Of a stretch of DNA of 64,000 nucleotides, positions 1-11,211 are shown piece by piece (position 1 is the first letter of the stretch; every line of letters begins with the position of its first letter). The notes beneath the pieces were generated by a model. The model was not told the DNA's origin. It saw only the letters and a list, made by a program, of their open reading frames with translations, and searched no databases. Where the stretch lies: the NCBI GenBank assembly GCA_963932145.1, contig CAWVQA010000102.1, forward strand, positions 1-64,000, given 5' to 3'. The position numbers and the translations under genes were made by a program. Source of the DNA: Acanthosepion lycidas (lineage: Eukaryota; Mollusca; Cephalopoda; Sepiida; Sepiidae).

Positions 1-118
1 CTAGCGTTAAAAAGTAGTCAAAACAGCTAGATTTTGCATGTAAATCGCTATGTAATTAAAAGTTGGGTAAAACATAAAATCTTAAATAAAAGTTTGTCAA
101 AACTTATGAAACTAGTTA

Positions 119-142
119 AAATCAATAAGTTTTGATTGATTT
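119..142. other. 8-bp inverted repeat inside the monomer (dyad)
   Basis: Arms AAATCAAT (119-126) and ATTGATTT (135-142) are perfect inverse complements around an 8-base spacer, AAGTTTTG. Nearly every monomer keeps it; the few exceptions seen include CAATTAG at 2201 and 28156 and CAATATG near 3447, 29402 and 32724. The palindrome AACTAGTT (110-117) lies just upstream and ATCGAT (146-151) just downstream, so about 40 bp are rich in dyad symmetry. In copies with AAATAAAAGTTTG, a further perfect 6-bp inverse pair (90-95 and 100-105) is present. Centromeric satellites without a CENP-B box are known to be enriched in such dyads. Any role here is inference. Confidence 0.8.
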
Positions 143-183
143 CATATCGATTTTCAATAATTTCATTGTTTTTCTAATGTTTT
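130..183 (+). other. Six T-tracts phased at about 10 bp (predicted bent DNA)
   Basis: In the first monomer T-tracts lie at 130-133, 140-142, 151-154, 161-163, 169-173 and 180-183. Their centres (131.5, 141, 152.5, 162, 171, 181.5) are 9 to 11.5 bp apart, mean 10.0, close to one helical turn. Tracts of A or T phased in this way are known to give intrinsic curvature. The left half of the same monomer carries A-tracts on the + strand instead (58-61, 69-72, 76-79, 99-102, 118-121). The arrangement is kept in essentially all copies. Confidence 0.75.
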
Positions 184-1450
184 CAAAAAGTTATTTATAT
201 TTACAAACTAGCGTTAAAAAGTAGTCAAAACAGCTAGATTTTGCATGTAAATCGCTATGTAATTAAAAGTTGTGTAAAACATAAAATCTTAAATATAACT
301 TTGTCAAAACTTCTGAAACTAGTTAAAATCAATAAGTTTTGATTGATTTCATATAGATTTTCAATAATTTCATTGTTTTTCTAATGTTTTCAAAGAGTTA
401 TTGATATTTACAATCTACCGTTGAAAAAGTAGTGAAAAAAGCTAGATTTTGCATGTCAATCGCTATGTAATTAAAAGTTGTGTAAAACATAAAATCTTAA
501 ATATAACTTTGTCAAAACTTCTGAAACTAGTTAAAACAATAAGTTTTGATTGATTTCATATCGATTTTCAATAATTTCATTGTTTATCTAATGTTTTCAA
601 AGAGTTATTGATATTTACAATCTAGCGTTAAAAAGTAGTCAAAACAGCTAGATTTTGCATGTAAATCGCTATGTAATTAAAAGTTGGGTAAAACATAAAA
701 TCTTAAATATAACTTTGTCAAAACTTCTGAAACTAGTAAAAATCAATAAGTTTTGATTGATTTCTTATCGATTTTCAATAATTTCATTGGTTTTCTAATG
801 TTTTCAAAGAGTTATTGATATTTACAATCTAGCGTTGAAAAAGTAGTGAAAAAAGCTAGATTTTGCATGTAAATCGCTATGTAATTAAAAGTTGGGTAAA
901 ACATAAAATCTTAAATAAAACTTTGTCAAAACTTGTGAAACTAGTTAAAATCAATAAGTTTTGATTGATTTCATATCGACTTTCAATAATTTCATTGTTT
1001 TTCTAATGTTTTCAAACAGTTATTGATATTTACAAACTAGCGTTAAAAAGTAGTGAAAAAAGCTAGATTTTGCATGTAAATCGCTATGTAATTAAAAGTT
1101 GTGTAAAACATAAAATCTTAAATATAACTTTGTCAAAACTTCTGAAACTAGTTAAAATCAATAAGTTTTGATTGATTTCATATCGATTTTCAATAATTTC
1201 ATTGTTTTTCTAATGTTTTCAAACAGTTATTGATATTTACAAACTAGCGTTAAAAAGTAGTGAAAAAAGCTAGATTTTGCATGTAAATCGCTATGTAATT
1301 AAAAGTTGTGTAAAACATAAAATCTTAAATAAAACTTTGTCAAAACTTCTGAAACTAGTTAAAATCAATAAGTTTTGATTGATTTCATATCGATTTTCAA
1401 TAATTTCATTGTTTTTCTAATGTTTTCAAACAGTTATTGATATTTACAAA

Positions 1451-1658
1451 CTAGCGTTGAAAAAGTAGTGAAAAAAGCTAGATTTTGCATGTAAATCGCT
1501 ATGTAATTAAAAGTTGTGTAAAACATAAAATCTTAAATATAACTTTGTCAAAACTTCTGAAACTAGTTAAAATCAATAAGTTTTGATTGATTTCATATCG
1601 ATTTTCAATAATTTCATTGTTTTTCTAATGTTTTCAAACAGTTATTGATATTTACAAA
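1451..1658 (+). repeat. Reference type B monomer, GCTAG subtype (208 bp)
   Basis: Type B carries GTTGAAAAAG then GTGAAAAAAGCTAG at its left end, one base longer than type A. The rest is close to the array consensus: GTTGTG, ATAACTTTG, CTTCTGAAAC, CAAACAG and ATTGAT. It is the commonest class in the window. A versus B explains why neighbouring monomers alternate between 207 and 208 bp. A minority of copies are hybrids, for example at 1037-1243, where a type A start is joined to a type B GTGAAAAAAGC segment. This suggests short conversion tracts between classes. Confidence 0.88.
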
Positions 1659-3530
1659 CTAGCGTTGAAAAAGTAGTGAAAAAAGCAAGATTTTGCATGT
1701 AAATCGCTATGTAATTAAAAGTTGTGTAAAACATAAAATCTTAAATAAAGTTTGTCAAAACTTCTGAAACTAGTTAAAATCAATAAGTTTTGATTGATTT
1801 CATATAGATTTTCAATAATTTCATTGTTTTTCTAATGTTTTCAAACAGTTATTGATATTTACAATCTAGCGTTGAAAAAGTAGTGAAAAAAGCTAGATTT
1901 TGCATGTAAATCGCTATGTAATTAAAAGTTGTGTAAAACATAAAATCTTAAATAAAACTTTGTCAAAACTTATGAAACTAGTTAAAATCAATAAGTTTTG
2001 ATTGATTTCATATCGATTTTCAATAATTTCATTGTTTTTCTAATGTTTTCAAACAGTTATTTATATTTACAAACTAGCGTTGAAAAAGTAGTGAAAAAAG
2101 CTAGATTTTGCATGTAAATCGCTACGTAATTAAAAGTTGTGTAAAACATAAAATCTTAAATATAACTTTGTCAAAACTTCTGAAACTAGTTAAAATCAAT
2201 TAGTTTTGATTGATTTCATATCGATTTTCAATAATTTCATTGTTTTTCTAATGTTTTCAAAGTGTTATTGATATTTACAAACTAGCGTTAAAAAGTAGTC
2301 AAAACAGCTAGATTTTGCATGTAAATCGCTATGTAATTAAAAGTTGTGTAAAACATAAAATCTTAAATATAACTTTGTCAAAACTTCTGAAACTAGTTAA
2401 AATCAATAAGTTTTGATTGATTTCATATCGATTTTCAATAATTTCATTGTTTTTCTAATGTTTTCAAACAGTTATTGATATTTACAAACTAGCGTTGAAA
2501 AAGTAGTGAAAAAAGCTAGATTTTGCATGTAAATCGCTATGTAATTAAAAGTTGTGTAAAACATAAAATCTTAAATATAACTTTGTCAAAACTTCTGAAA
2601 CTAGTTAAAATCAATAAGTTTTGATTGATTTCATATCGATTTTCAATAATTTCATTGTTTTTCTAATGTTTTCAAACAGTTATTGATATTTACAAACTAG
2701 CGTTGAAAAAGTAGTGAAAAAAGCAAGATTTTGCATGTAAATCGCTATGTAATTAAAAGTTGTGTAAAACATAAAATCTTAAATATAACTTTGTCAAAAC
2801 TTCTGAAACTAGTTAAAATCAATAAGTTTTGATTGATTTCATATCGATTTTCAATAATTTCATTGTTTTTCTAATGTCTTCAAAGAGTTATTGATATTTA
2901 CAATCTAGCGTTAAAAAGTAGTCAAAACAGCTAGATTTTGCATGTAAATCGCTATGTAATTAAAAGTTGGGTAAAACATAAAATCTTAAATATAACTTAG
3001 TCAAAACTTCTGAAACTGGTTAAAATCAATAAGTTTTGATTGATTTCATACCGATTTTCAATAATTTCATTGTTTTTCTAATGTTTTCAAAGTGTTATTG
3101 ATATTTACAATCTAGCGTTGAAAATGTAGTGAAAAAAGCTAGATTTTGCATGTAAATCGCTATGTAATTAAAAGTTGTGTAAAACATAAAATCTTAAATA
3201 AAAGTTTGACAAAACTTCTGAAACTAGTTAAAATCAATAAGTTTTGATTGATTTCATATCGATTTTCAATAATTTCATTGTTTTTCTAATGTTTTCAAAA
3301 AGTTATTTATATTTACAAACTAGCGTTAAAAAGTAGTGAAAACAGCTAGATTTTGCATGTAAATCGCTATGTAATTAAAAGTTGTGTAAAACATAAAATC
3401 TTAAATATAACTTTGTCAAAACTTCTGAAACTAGTTAAAATCAATATGTTTTGATTGATTTCATATCGATTTTCAATAATTTCATTGTTTTTCTAATGTT
3501 TTCTAAGAGTTATTGATATTTACAATCTAG
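1451..3530 (+). repeat. Ten-monomer segment with a distant copy at 27406-29485
   Basis: Rare variants in this stretch recur exactly 25,955 bp (125 monomers) to the right. CATATAG is at 1806 and 27761, CAATTAG at 2201 and 28156, GTCTTC at 2876 and 28831, and CAATATG at 3447 and 29402. The GCAAG monomer at 1659 and the register monomer at 3016 also match. Left of 1451 and right of about 3530 the monomer order differs, so these are the approximate limits. Isolated differences exist (for example TTGTTATTC near 27990), so the copies have had time to diverge slightly. Confidence 0.75.
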
Positions 3531-5809
3531 CGTTGAAAAGTAGTGAAAAAAGCTAGATTTTGCATGTAAATCGCTATGTAATTAAAAGTTGGGTAAAACA
3601 TAAAATCTTAAATATAACTTTGTCAAAACTTCTGAAACTAGTTAAAATCAATAAGTTTTGATTGATTTCATATCGATTTTCAATAATTTCATTGTTTTTC
3701 TAATGTTTTCAAAGTGTTATTTATATTTACAAACTAGCGTTAAAAAGTAGTCAAAACAGCTAGATTTTGCATGTAAATCGCTATGTAATTAAAAGTTGTG
3801 TAAAACATAAAATCTTAAATATAACTTTGTCAAAACATCTGAAACTAGTTAAAATCAATAAGTTTTGATTGATTTCATATCGATTTTCAATAATTTCATT
3901 GTTTTTCTAATGTTTTCAAAGAGTTATTGATATTTACAATCTAGCGTTGAAAAAGTAGTGAAAAAAGCAAGATTTTGCATGTAAATCGCTATGTAATTAA
4001 AAGTTGTGTAAAACATAAAATCTTAAATAAAAGTTTGTCAAAACTTCTGAAACTAGTTAAAATCAATAAGTTTTGATTGATTTCATATCGATTTTCAATA
4101 ATTTCATTGTTTTTCTAATGTTTTCAAAAAGTTATTTATATTTACAAACTAGCGTTAAAAAGTAGTCAAAAGAGCTAGATTTTGCATGTAAATCGCTATG
4201 TAATTAAAAGTTGTGTAAAACATAAAATCTTAAATATAACTTAGTCAAAACTTCTGAAACTAGCTAAAATCAATAAGTTTTGATTGATTTCATATCGATT
4301 TTCAATAATTTCATTGTTTTTCTAATGTTTTCAAAGAGTTATTGATATTTACAATCTAGCGTTGAAAAAGTAGTGAAAAAAGCAAGATTTTGCATGTTAA
4401 TCGCTATGTAATTAAAAGTTGTGTAAAACATAAAATCTTAAATATAACTTTGTCAAAACTTCTGAAACTTGTTAAAATCAATAAGTTTTGATTGATTTCA
4501 TATCGATTTTCAATAATTTCATTGTTTTTCTAATGTTTTCAAACAGTTATTGATATTTACAATCTAGCGTTGAAAAAGTAGTGAAAAAGCTAGATTTTGC
4601 ATGTAAATCGCTATGTAATTAAAAGTTGTGTAAAACATAAAATCTTAAATATAACTTTGTCAAAACTTCTGAAACTAGTTAAAATCAATAAGTTTTGATT
4701 GATTTCATATCGATTTTCAATAATTTCATTGTTTTTCTAATGTTTTCAAACAGTTATTGATATTTACACACTAGCCTTGAAAAAGTAGTGAAAAAAGCTA
4801 GATTTTGCATGTAAATCGCTATGTAATTAAAAGTTGTGTAAAACATAAAATCTTAAATAAAAGTTTGTCAAAACTTCTGTAACTAGTTAAAATCAATAAG
4901 TTTTGATTGATTTCATATCGATTTTCAATAATTTCATTGTTTTTCTAATGTTTTCAAAAAGTTATTGATATTTACAAACTAGCGTTAAAAAGTAGTCAAA
5001 ACAGCTAGATTTTGCATGTAAATCGCTATGTAATTAAAAGTTGTGTAAAACATAAAATCTTAAATATAACTTTGTCAAAACTTCTGAAACTAGTTAAAAT
5101 CAATAAGTTTTGATTGATTTCATATCGATTTTCAATAATTTCATTGTTTTTCTAATGTTTTCAAACAGTTATTGATATTTACAAACTAGCGTTGAAAAAG
5201 TAGTGAAAAAAGCTAGATTTTGCATGTAAATCGCTATGTAATTAAAAGTTGTGTAAAACATAAAATCTTAAATATAACTTTGTCAAAACTTCTAAAACTA
5301 GTTAAAATCAATAAGTTTTGATTGATTTCATATCGATTTTCAATAATTTCATTGTTTTTCTAATGTTTTCAAATAGTTATTGATATTTACAAACTAGCGT
5401 TGAAAAAGTAGTGAAAAAAGCTAGATTTTGCATGTAAATCGCTATGTAATTAAAAGTTGTGTAAAACTTAAAATCTTAAATAAAAGTTTGTCAAAACTTC
5501 TGAAACTAGTTAAAATCAATAAGTTTTGATTGATTTCATATCGATTTTCAATAATTTCATTGTTTTTCTAATGTTTTCAAACAGTTATTGATATTTACAA
5601 ACTAGCGTTGAAAAAGTAGTGAAAAAAGCTAGATTTTGCATGTAAATCGCTATGTAATTAAAAGTTGTGTAAAACATAAAATCTTAAATATAACTTTGTC
5701 AAAACTTCTGAAACTAGTTAAAATCAATAAGTTTTGATTGATTTCATATCGATTTTCAATAATTTCATTGTTTTTCTAATGTTTTCAATGTGTTATTGAT
5801 ATTTACAAT
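3531..5809 (+). repeat. Irregular segment of eleven monomers
   Basis: No fixed higher-order period is visible here. Individual monomers are relatives of those at 39-41 kb: ACATCTG at 3837 matches 39551 and 41005, and GTAAAACTTAAAATC near 5465 matches 39937 and 41391. Two one-base deletions are present in A-runs near 3535 and 4585. It reads as an older, more shuffled version of the seven-monomer repeat family. No gene or other feature is seen. Confidence 0.6.
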
Positions 5810-7472
5810 CTAGCGTTGAAAAAGTAGTGAAAAAAGCTAGATTTTGCATGTAAATCGCTATGTAATTAAAAGTTGTGTAAAACATAAAATCTTAAATAAA
5901 ACTTTGTCAAAACTTATGAAACTAGTTAAAATCAATAAGTTTTGATTGATTTCATATCGATTTTCAATAATTTCATTGTTTTTCTAATGTTTTCAAAAAG
6001 TTATTGATATTTACAAACTAGCGTTGAAAAAGTAGTGAAAAAAGCTAGATTTTGCATGTAAATCGCTATGTAATTAAAAGTTGTGTAAAACATAAAATCT
6101 TAAATATAACATTGTCAAAACTTCTGAAACTAGTTAAAATCAATAAGTTTTGATTGATTTCATATCGATTTTCAATAATTTCATTGTTTTTCTAATGTTT
6201 TCAAACAGTTATTGATATTTACAAACTAGCGTTGAAAAAGTAGTGAAAAAAGCTAGATTTTGCATGTAAATCCCTATGTAATTAAAACTTGTGTAAAACA
6301 TAAAATCTTAAATATAACTTTGTCAAAACTTCTGAAACTAGTTAAAATCAATAAGTTTTGATTGATTTCATATCGATTTTCAATAATTTCATTGTTTTTC
6401 TAATGTTTTCAAACAGTTATTGATATTTACAAACTAGCGTTGAAAAAGTAGTGAAAAAAGCAAGATTTTGCATGTAAATCGCTATGTAATTAAAAGTTGT
6501 GTAAAACATAAAATCTTAAATATAACTTTGTCAAAACTTCTGAAACTAGTTAAAATCAATAAGTTTTGATTGATTTCATATCGATTTTCAATAATTTCAT
6601 TGTTTTTCTAATGTTTTCAAAGAGTTATTGATATTTACAATCTAGCGTTAAAAAGTAGTCAAAACAGCTAGATTTTGCATGTAAATCGCTATGCAATTAA
6701 AAGTTGGGTAAAACATAAAATCTTAAATATAACTTAGTCAAAACTTCTGAAACTGGTTAAAATCAATAAGTTTTGATTGATTTCATACCGATTTTCAATA
6801 ATTTCATTGTTTTTCTAATGTTTTCAATGTGTTATTGATATTTACAATCTAGCGTTGAAAAAGTAGTGAAAAAAGCTAGATTTTGCATGTAAATCGCTAT
6901 GTAATTAAAAGTTGTGTAAAACATAAAATCTTAAATAAAACTTTGTCAAAACTTATGAAACTAGTTAAAATCAATAAGTTTTGATTGATTTCATATCGAT
7001 TTTCAATAATTTCATTGTTTTTCTAATGTTTTCAAAAAGTTATTGATATTTACAAACTAGCGTTGAAAAAGTAGTGAAAAAAGCTAGATTTTGCATGTAA
7101 ATCGCTATGTAATTAAAAGTTGTGTAAAACATAAAATCTTAAATATAACTTTGTCAAAACTTCTGAAACTAGTTAAAATCAATAAGTTTTGATTGATTTC
7201 ATATCGATTTTCAATAATTTCATTGTTTTTCTAATGTTTTCAAACAGTTATTGATATTTACAAACTAGCGTTGAAAAAGTAGTGAAAAAAGCTAGATTTT
7301 GCATGTAAATCCCTATGTAATTAAAACTTGTGTAAAACATAAAATCTTAAATATAACTTTGTCAAAACTTCTGAAACTAGTTAAAATCAATAAGTTTTGA
7401 TTGATTTCATATCGATTTTCAATAATTTCATTGTTTTTCTAATGTTTTCAAACAGTTATTGATATTTACAAA

Positions 7473-7680
7473 CTAGCGTTGAAAAAGTAGTGAAAAAAGC
7501 AAGATTTTGCATGTAAATCGCTATGTAATTAAAAGTTGTGTAAAACATAAAATCTTAAATATAACTTTGTCAAAACTTCTGAAACTAGTTAAAATCAATA
7601 AGTTTTGATTGATTTCATATCGATTTTCAATAATTTCATTGTTTTTCTAATGTTTTCAAAGAGTTATTGATATTTACAAT
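7473..7680 (+). repeat. Reference type B monomer, GCAAG subtype (208 bp)
   Basis: This subtype differs from the common type B by GCAAG in place of GCTAG about 30 bases from the monomer start. The change removes both the AGCT tetranucleotide and the CTAGC/GCTAG inverse pair. It recurs at a fixed place in most higher-order repeats, usually immediately before a type A monomer, and often ends in CAAAGAG. That fixed position makes it a stable lineage marker, not scattered mutation. Confidence 0.85.
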
Positions 7681-7887
7681 CTAGCGTTAAAAAGTAGTCA
7701 AAACAGCTAGATTTTGCATGTAAATCGCTATGTAATTAAAAGTTGGGTAAAACATAAAATCTTAAATATAACTTAGTCAAAACTTCTGAAACTGGTTAAA
7801 ATCAATAAGTTTTGATTGATTTCATACCGATTTTCAATAATTTCATTGTTTTTCTAATGTTTTCAATGTGTTATTGATATTTACAAT
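7681..7887 (+). repeat. Register monomer (GTTGGG / CTTAGTC / CTGGTT / CATACCG)
   Basis: This type A monomer has four linked substitutions: GTTGGG for GTTGTG, CTTAGTC for CTTTGTC, CTGGTT for CTAGTT and CATACCG for CATATCG. The linked set recurs about 29 times. CTGG lies at 3016, 6753, 7792, 15478, 16517, 18590, 19421, 20251, 21497, 22535, 23365, 24403, 28971, 32293, 34163, 37484, 40390, 41844, 42675, 43506, 47869 (CTGGAT), 51398, 52644, 53890, 55135, 56381, 58667, 60952 and 63238. The intervals are near-integer numbers of monomers, so this form acts as a ruler for higher-order periodicity. Partial forms also exist: CATACCG with CTAGTT near 8655 and 11980, and GTTGGG with CATATCG near 52000. 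Confidence 0.88.
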
Positions 7888-9342
7888 CTAGCGTTGAAAA
7901 AGTAGTGAAAAAAGCTAGATTTTGCATGTAAATCGCTATGTAATTAAAAGTTGTGTAAAACATAAAATCTTAAATAAAACTTTGTCAAAACTTATGAAAC
8001 TAGTTAAAATCAATAAGTTTTGATTGATTTCATATCGATTTTCAATAATTTCATTGTTTTTCTAATGTTTTCAAAAAGTTATTGATATTTACAAACTAGC
8101 GTTGAAAAAGTAGTGAAAAAAGCTAGATTTTGCATGTAAATCGCTATGTAATTAAAAGTTGCGTAAAACATAAAATCTTAAATATAACTTTGTCAAAACT
8201 TCTGAAACTAGTTAAAATCAATAAGTTTTGATTGATTTCATATCGATTTTCAATAATTTCATTGTTTTTCTAATGTTTTCAAACAGTTATTGATATTTAC
8301 AAACTAGCGTTGAAAAAGTAGTGAAAAAAGCAAGATTTTGCATGTAAATCGCTATGTAATTAAAAGTTGTGTAAAACATAAAATCTTAAATATAACTTTG
8401 TCAAAACTTCTGAAACTAGTTAAAATCAATAAGTTTTGATTGATTTCATATCGATTTTCAATAATTTCATTGTTTTTCTAATGTTTTCAAAGAGTTATTG
8501 ATATTTACAAACTAGCGTTAAAAAGTAGTCAAAACAGCTAGATTTTGCATGTAAATCGCTATGTAATTAAAAGTTGGGTAAAACATAAAATCTTAAATAT
8601 AACTTTGTCAAAACTTCTGAAACTAGTTAAAATCAATAAGTTTTGATTGATTTCATACCGATTTTCAATAATTTCATTGTTTTTCTAATGTTTTCAAACA
8701 GTTATTGATATTTACAAACTAGCGTTGAAAAAGTAGTGAAAAAAGCTAGATTTAGCATGTAAATCGCTATGTAATTAAAAGTTGTGTAAAACATAAAATC
8801 TTAAATATAACTTTGTCAAAACTTCTGAAACTAGTTAAAATCAATAAGTTTTGATTGATTTCATATCGATTTTCAATAATTTCATTGGTTTTCTAATGTT
8901 TTCAAACAGTTATTGATATTTACAAACTAGCGTTGAAAATGTAGTGAAAAAAGCAAGATTTTGCATGTAAATCGCTATGTAATTAAAAGTTGTGTAAAAC
9001 ATAAAATCTTAAATATAACTTTGTCAAAACTTCTGAAACAAGTTAAAATCAATAAGTTTTGATTGATTTCATATCGATTTTCAATAATTTCATTGTTTTT
9101 CTAATGTTTTCAAACAGTTATTGATATTTACAAACTAGCGTTGAAAAAGTAGTGAAAAAAGCTAGATTTTGCATGTAAATCGCTATGTAATTAAAAGTTG
9201 TGTAAAACATAAAATCTTAAATATAACTTTGTCAAAACTTCTGAAACTAGTAAAAATCAATAAGTTTTGATTGATTTCATATCGATTTTCAATAATTTCA
9301 TTGGTTTTCTAATGTTTTCAAACAGTTATTGATATTTACATT

Positions 9343-9757
9343 CTAGCGTTGAAAAAGTAGTGAAAAAAGCTAGATTTTGCATGTAAATCGCTATGTAATT
9401 AAAAGTTGTGTAAAACATAAAATCTTAAATAAAAGTTTGAGAAAACTTCTGAAACTAGTTAAAATCAATAAGTTTTGATTGATTTCATATCGATTTTCAA
9501 TAATTTCATTGTTTTTCTAATGTTTTCAAAAAGTTATTTATATTTACAAACTCGCGTTAAAAAGTAGTGAAAACAGCTAGATTTTGCATGTAAATCGCTA
9601 TGTAATTAAAAGTTGTGTAAAACATAAAATCTTAAATATAACTTTGTCAAAACTTCTGAAACTAGTTAAAATCAATAAGTTTTGATTGATTTCTTATCGA
9701 TTTTCAATAATTTCATTGGTTTTCTAATGTTTTCAAACAGTTATTGATATTTACATT
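9343..9757 (+). repeat. Two-monomer repeat (415 bp) inside the 16-mer block
   Basis: CATTCTAGCG recurs at 9343 and 9758, and TTTGAGAAAAC at about 9436 and 9851. A type B monomer with TTGAG and ATTTAT is followed by a type A-like monomer with CTTATCG and TTGGTTTTC. The same pair appears 3,323 bp further right in the second 16-mer copy, so the dimer step came before the larger duplication. Confidence 0.7.
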
Positions 9758-9965
9758 CTAGCGTTGAAAAAGTAGTGAAAAAAGCTAGATTTTGCATGTA
9801 AATCGCTATGTAATTAAAAGTTGTGTAAAACATAAAATCTTAAATAAAAGTTTGAGAAAACTTCTGAAACTAGTTAAAATCAATAAGTTTTGATTGATTT
9901 CATATCGATTTTCAATAATTTCATTGTTTTTCTAATGTTTTCAAAAAGTTATTTATATTTACAAA

Positions 9966-11211
9966 CTAGCGTTAAAAAGTAGTGAAAACAGCTAGATTTT
10001 GCATGTAAATCGCTATGTAATTAAAAGTTGTGTAAAACATAAAATCTTAAATATAACTTTGTCAAAACTTCTGAAACTAGTTAAAATCAATAAGTTTTGA
10101 TTGATTTCATATCGATTTTCAATAATTTCATTGTTTTTCTAATGTTTTCAAACAGTTATTGATATTTACAAACTAGCGTTGAAAAAGTAGTGAAAAAAGC
10201 TAGATTTTGCATGTAAATCGCTATGTAATTAAAAGTTGTGTAAAACATAAAATCTTAAATATAACTTTGTCAAAACTTCTGAAACTAGTTAAAATCAATA
10301 AGTTTTGATTGATTTCATATCGATTTTCAATAATTTCATTGGTTTTCTAATGTTTTCAAACAGTTATTGATATTTACAAACTAGCGTTGAAAAAGTAGTG
10401 AAAAAAGCAAGATTTTGCATGTAAATCGCTATGTAATTAAAAGTTGTGTAAAACATAAAATCTTAAATAAAAGTTTGACAAAACTTCTGAAACTAGTTAA
10501 AATCAATAAGTTTTGATTGATTTCATATCGATTTTCAATAATTTCATTGTTTTTCTAATGTTTTCAAAAAGTTATTTATATTTACAAACTAGCGTTAAAA
10601 AGTAGTGAAAACAGCTAGATTTTGCATGTAAATCGCTATGTAATTAAAAGTTGTGTAAAACATAAAATCTTAAATATAACTTTGTCAAAACTTCTGAAAC
10701 TAGTTAAAATCAATAAGTTTTGATTGATTTCATATCGATTTTCAATAATTTCATTGTTTTTCTAATGTTTTCAAACAGTTATTGATATTTACAAACTAGC
10801 GTTGAAAAAGTAGTGAAAAAAGCTAGATTTTGCATGTAAATCGCTATGTAATTAAAAGTTGTGTAAAACATAAAATCTTAAATATAACTTTGTCAAAACT
10901 TCTGAAACTAGTTAAAATCAATAAGTTTTGATTGATTTCATATCGATTTTCAATAATTTCATTGGTTTTCTAATGTTTTCAAACAGTTATTGATATTTAC
11001 AAACTAGCGTTGAAAAAGTAGTGAAAAAAGCAAGATTTTGCATGTAAATCGCTATGTAATTAAAAGTTGTGTAAAACATAAAATCTTAAATAAAAGTTTG
11101 AGAAAACTTCTGAAACTAGTTAAAATCAATAAGTTTTGATTGATTTCATATCGATTTTCAATAATTTCATTGTTTTTCTAATGTTTTCAAAAAGTTTTTT
11201 ATATTTACAAA
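9966..11211 (+). repeat. Three-monomer HOR (623 bp), two copies, nested
   Basis: Copies are 9966-10588 and 10589-11211. Each has a type A-like monomer with GTGAAAACAG, then type B with TTGGTTTTC, then GCAAG with TTGACAAAAC or TTGAGAAAAC. The same pair appears at 13289-14534 in the second 16-mer copy. The layering shows the order of events: trimer duplication first, then duplication of the whole 16-mer. Confidence 0.75.

Larger units (their letters stand above)
1..207 (+). repeat. Reference type A monomer (207 bp)
   Basis: This is the first complete monomer and serves as the coordinate reference for positions within a monomer. Type A is recognised by GTTAAAAAG followed by GTCAAAACAG near the start, one base shorter than type B. 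Landmarks here: CTAGC at 1-5 with its inverse GCTAG near 27-31; CpG at 5-6, 46-47 and 148-149; palindrome AACTAGTT at 110-117; dyad arms at 119-126 and 135-142; ATCGAT at 146-151. The tail at 185-207 is variable between copies (CAAAAAG, CAAACAG, CAAAGAG, CAAAGTG or CAATGTG, then ATTTAT or ATTGAT). These tail variants are the most useful markers for higher-order structure. The phase chosen for the start is arbitrary. Confidence 0.9.
1..1450 (+). repeat. Left-edge segment, mixed monomer order
   Basis: Seven monomers without a short repeating order. The CATATAG variant near 355 followed by CATGTCAATCG near 455 is the signature pair of the nine-monomer repeat at 21-25 kb, so the left edge looks like a displaced piece of that family. 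The single-base deletion TTAAAACAAT at 531 is shared with 30014, an exact 142 monomers away. Nothing other than satellite sequence is present. Confidence 0.65.
5810..7887 (+). repeat. Five-monomer HOR (1,039 bp), two full copies
   Basis: Copies run 5810-6848 and 6849-7887, with a third partial copy starting at 7888. CAATGTG at 5785, 6824 and 7863 is spaced exactly 1,039 bp, and the AATCCCTATG monomer recurs at 6271 and 7310. Order in the unit: B with CTTATG and CAAAAAG; B; B with TCCC and AAAACTTG; B-GCAAG; register monomer ending CAATGTG. I saw two differences between the full copies, near 6111 (ACATTG versus ACTTTG) and near 6693 (ATGCAATT versus ATGTAATT). The third partial copy lacks the TCCC monomer. 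Confidence 0.85.

Noticed and set aside
1-207. Monomer as a dimer of two related half-units of about 104 bp
   Set aside because: The left half is A-tract rich and the right half T-tract rich, and I could not align them convincingly in direct or inverted orientation.
1-207. Monomer derived from a transposon end or a tRNA-related SINE
   Set aside because: No A/B box promoter, terminal inverted repeat or coding remnant is visible. The only inverted pairs are short and internal.
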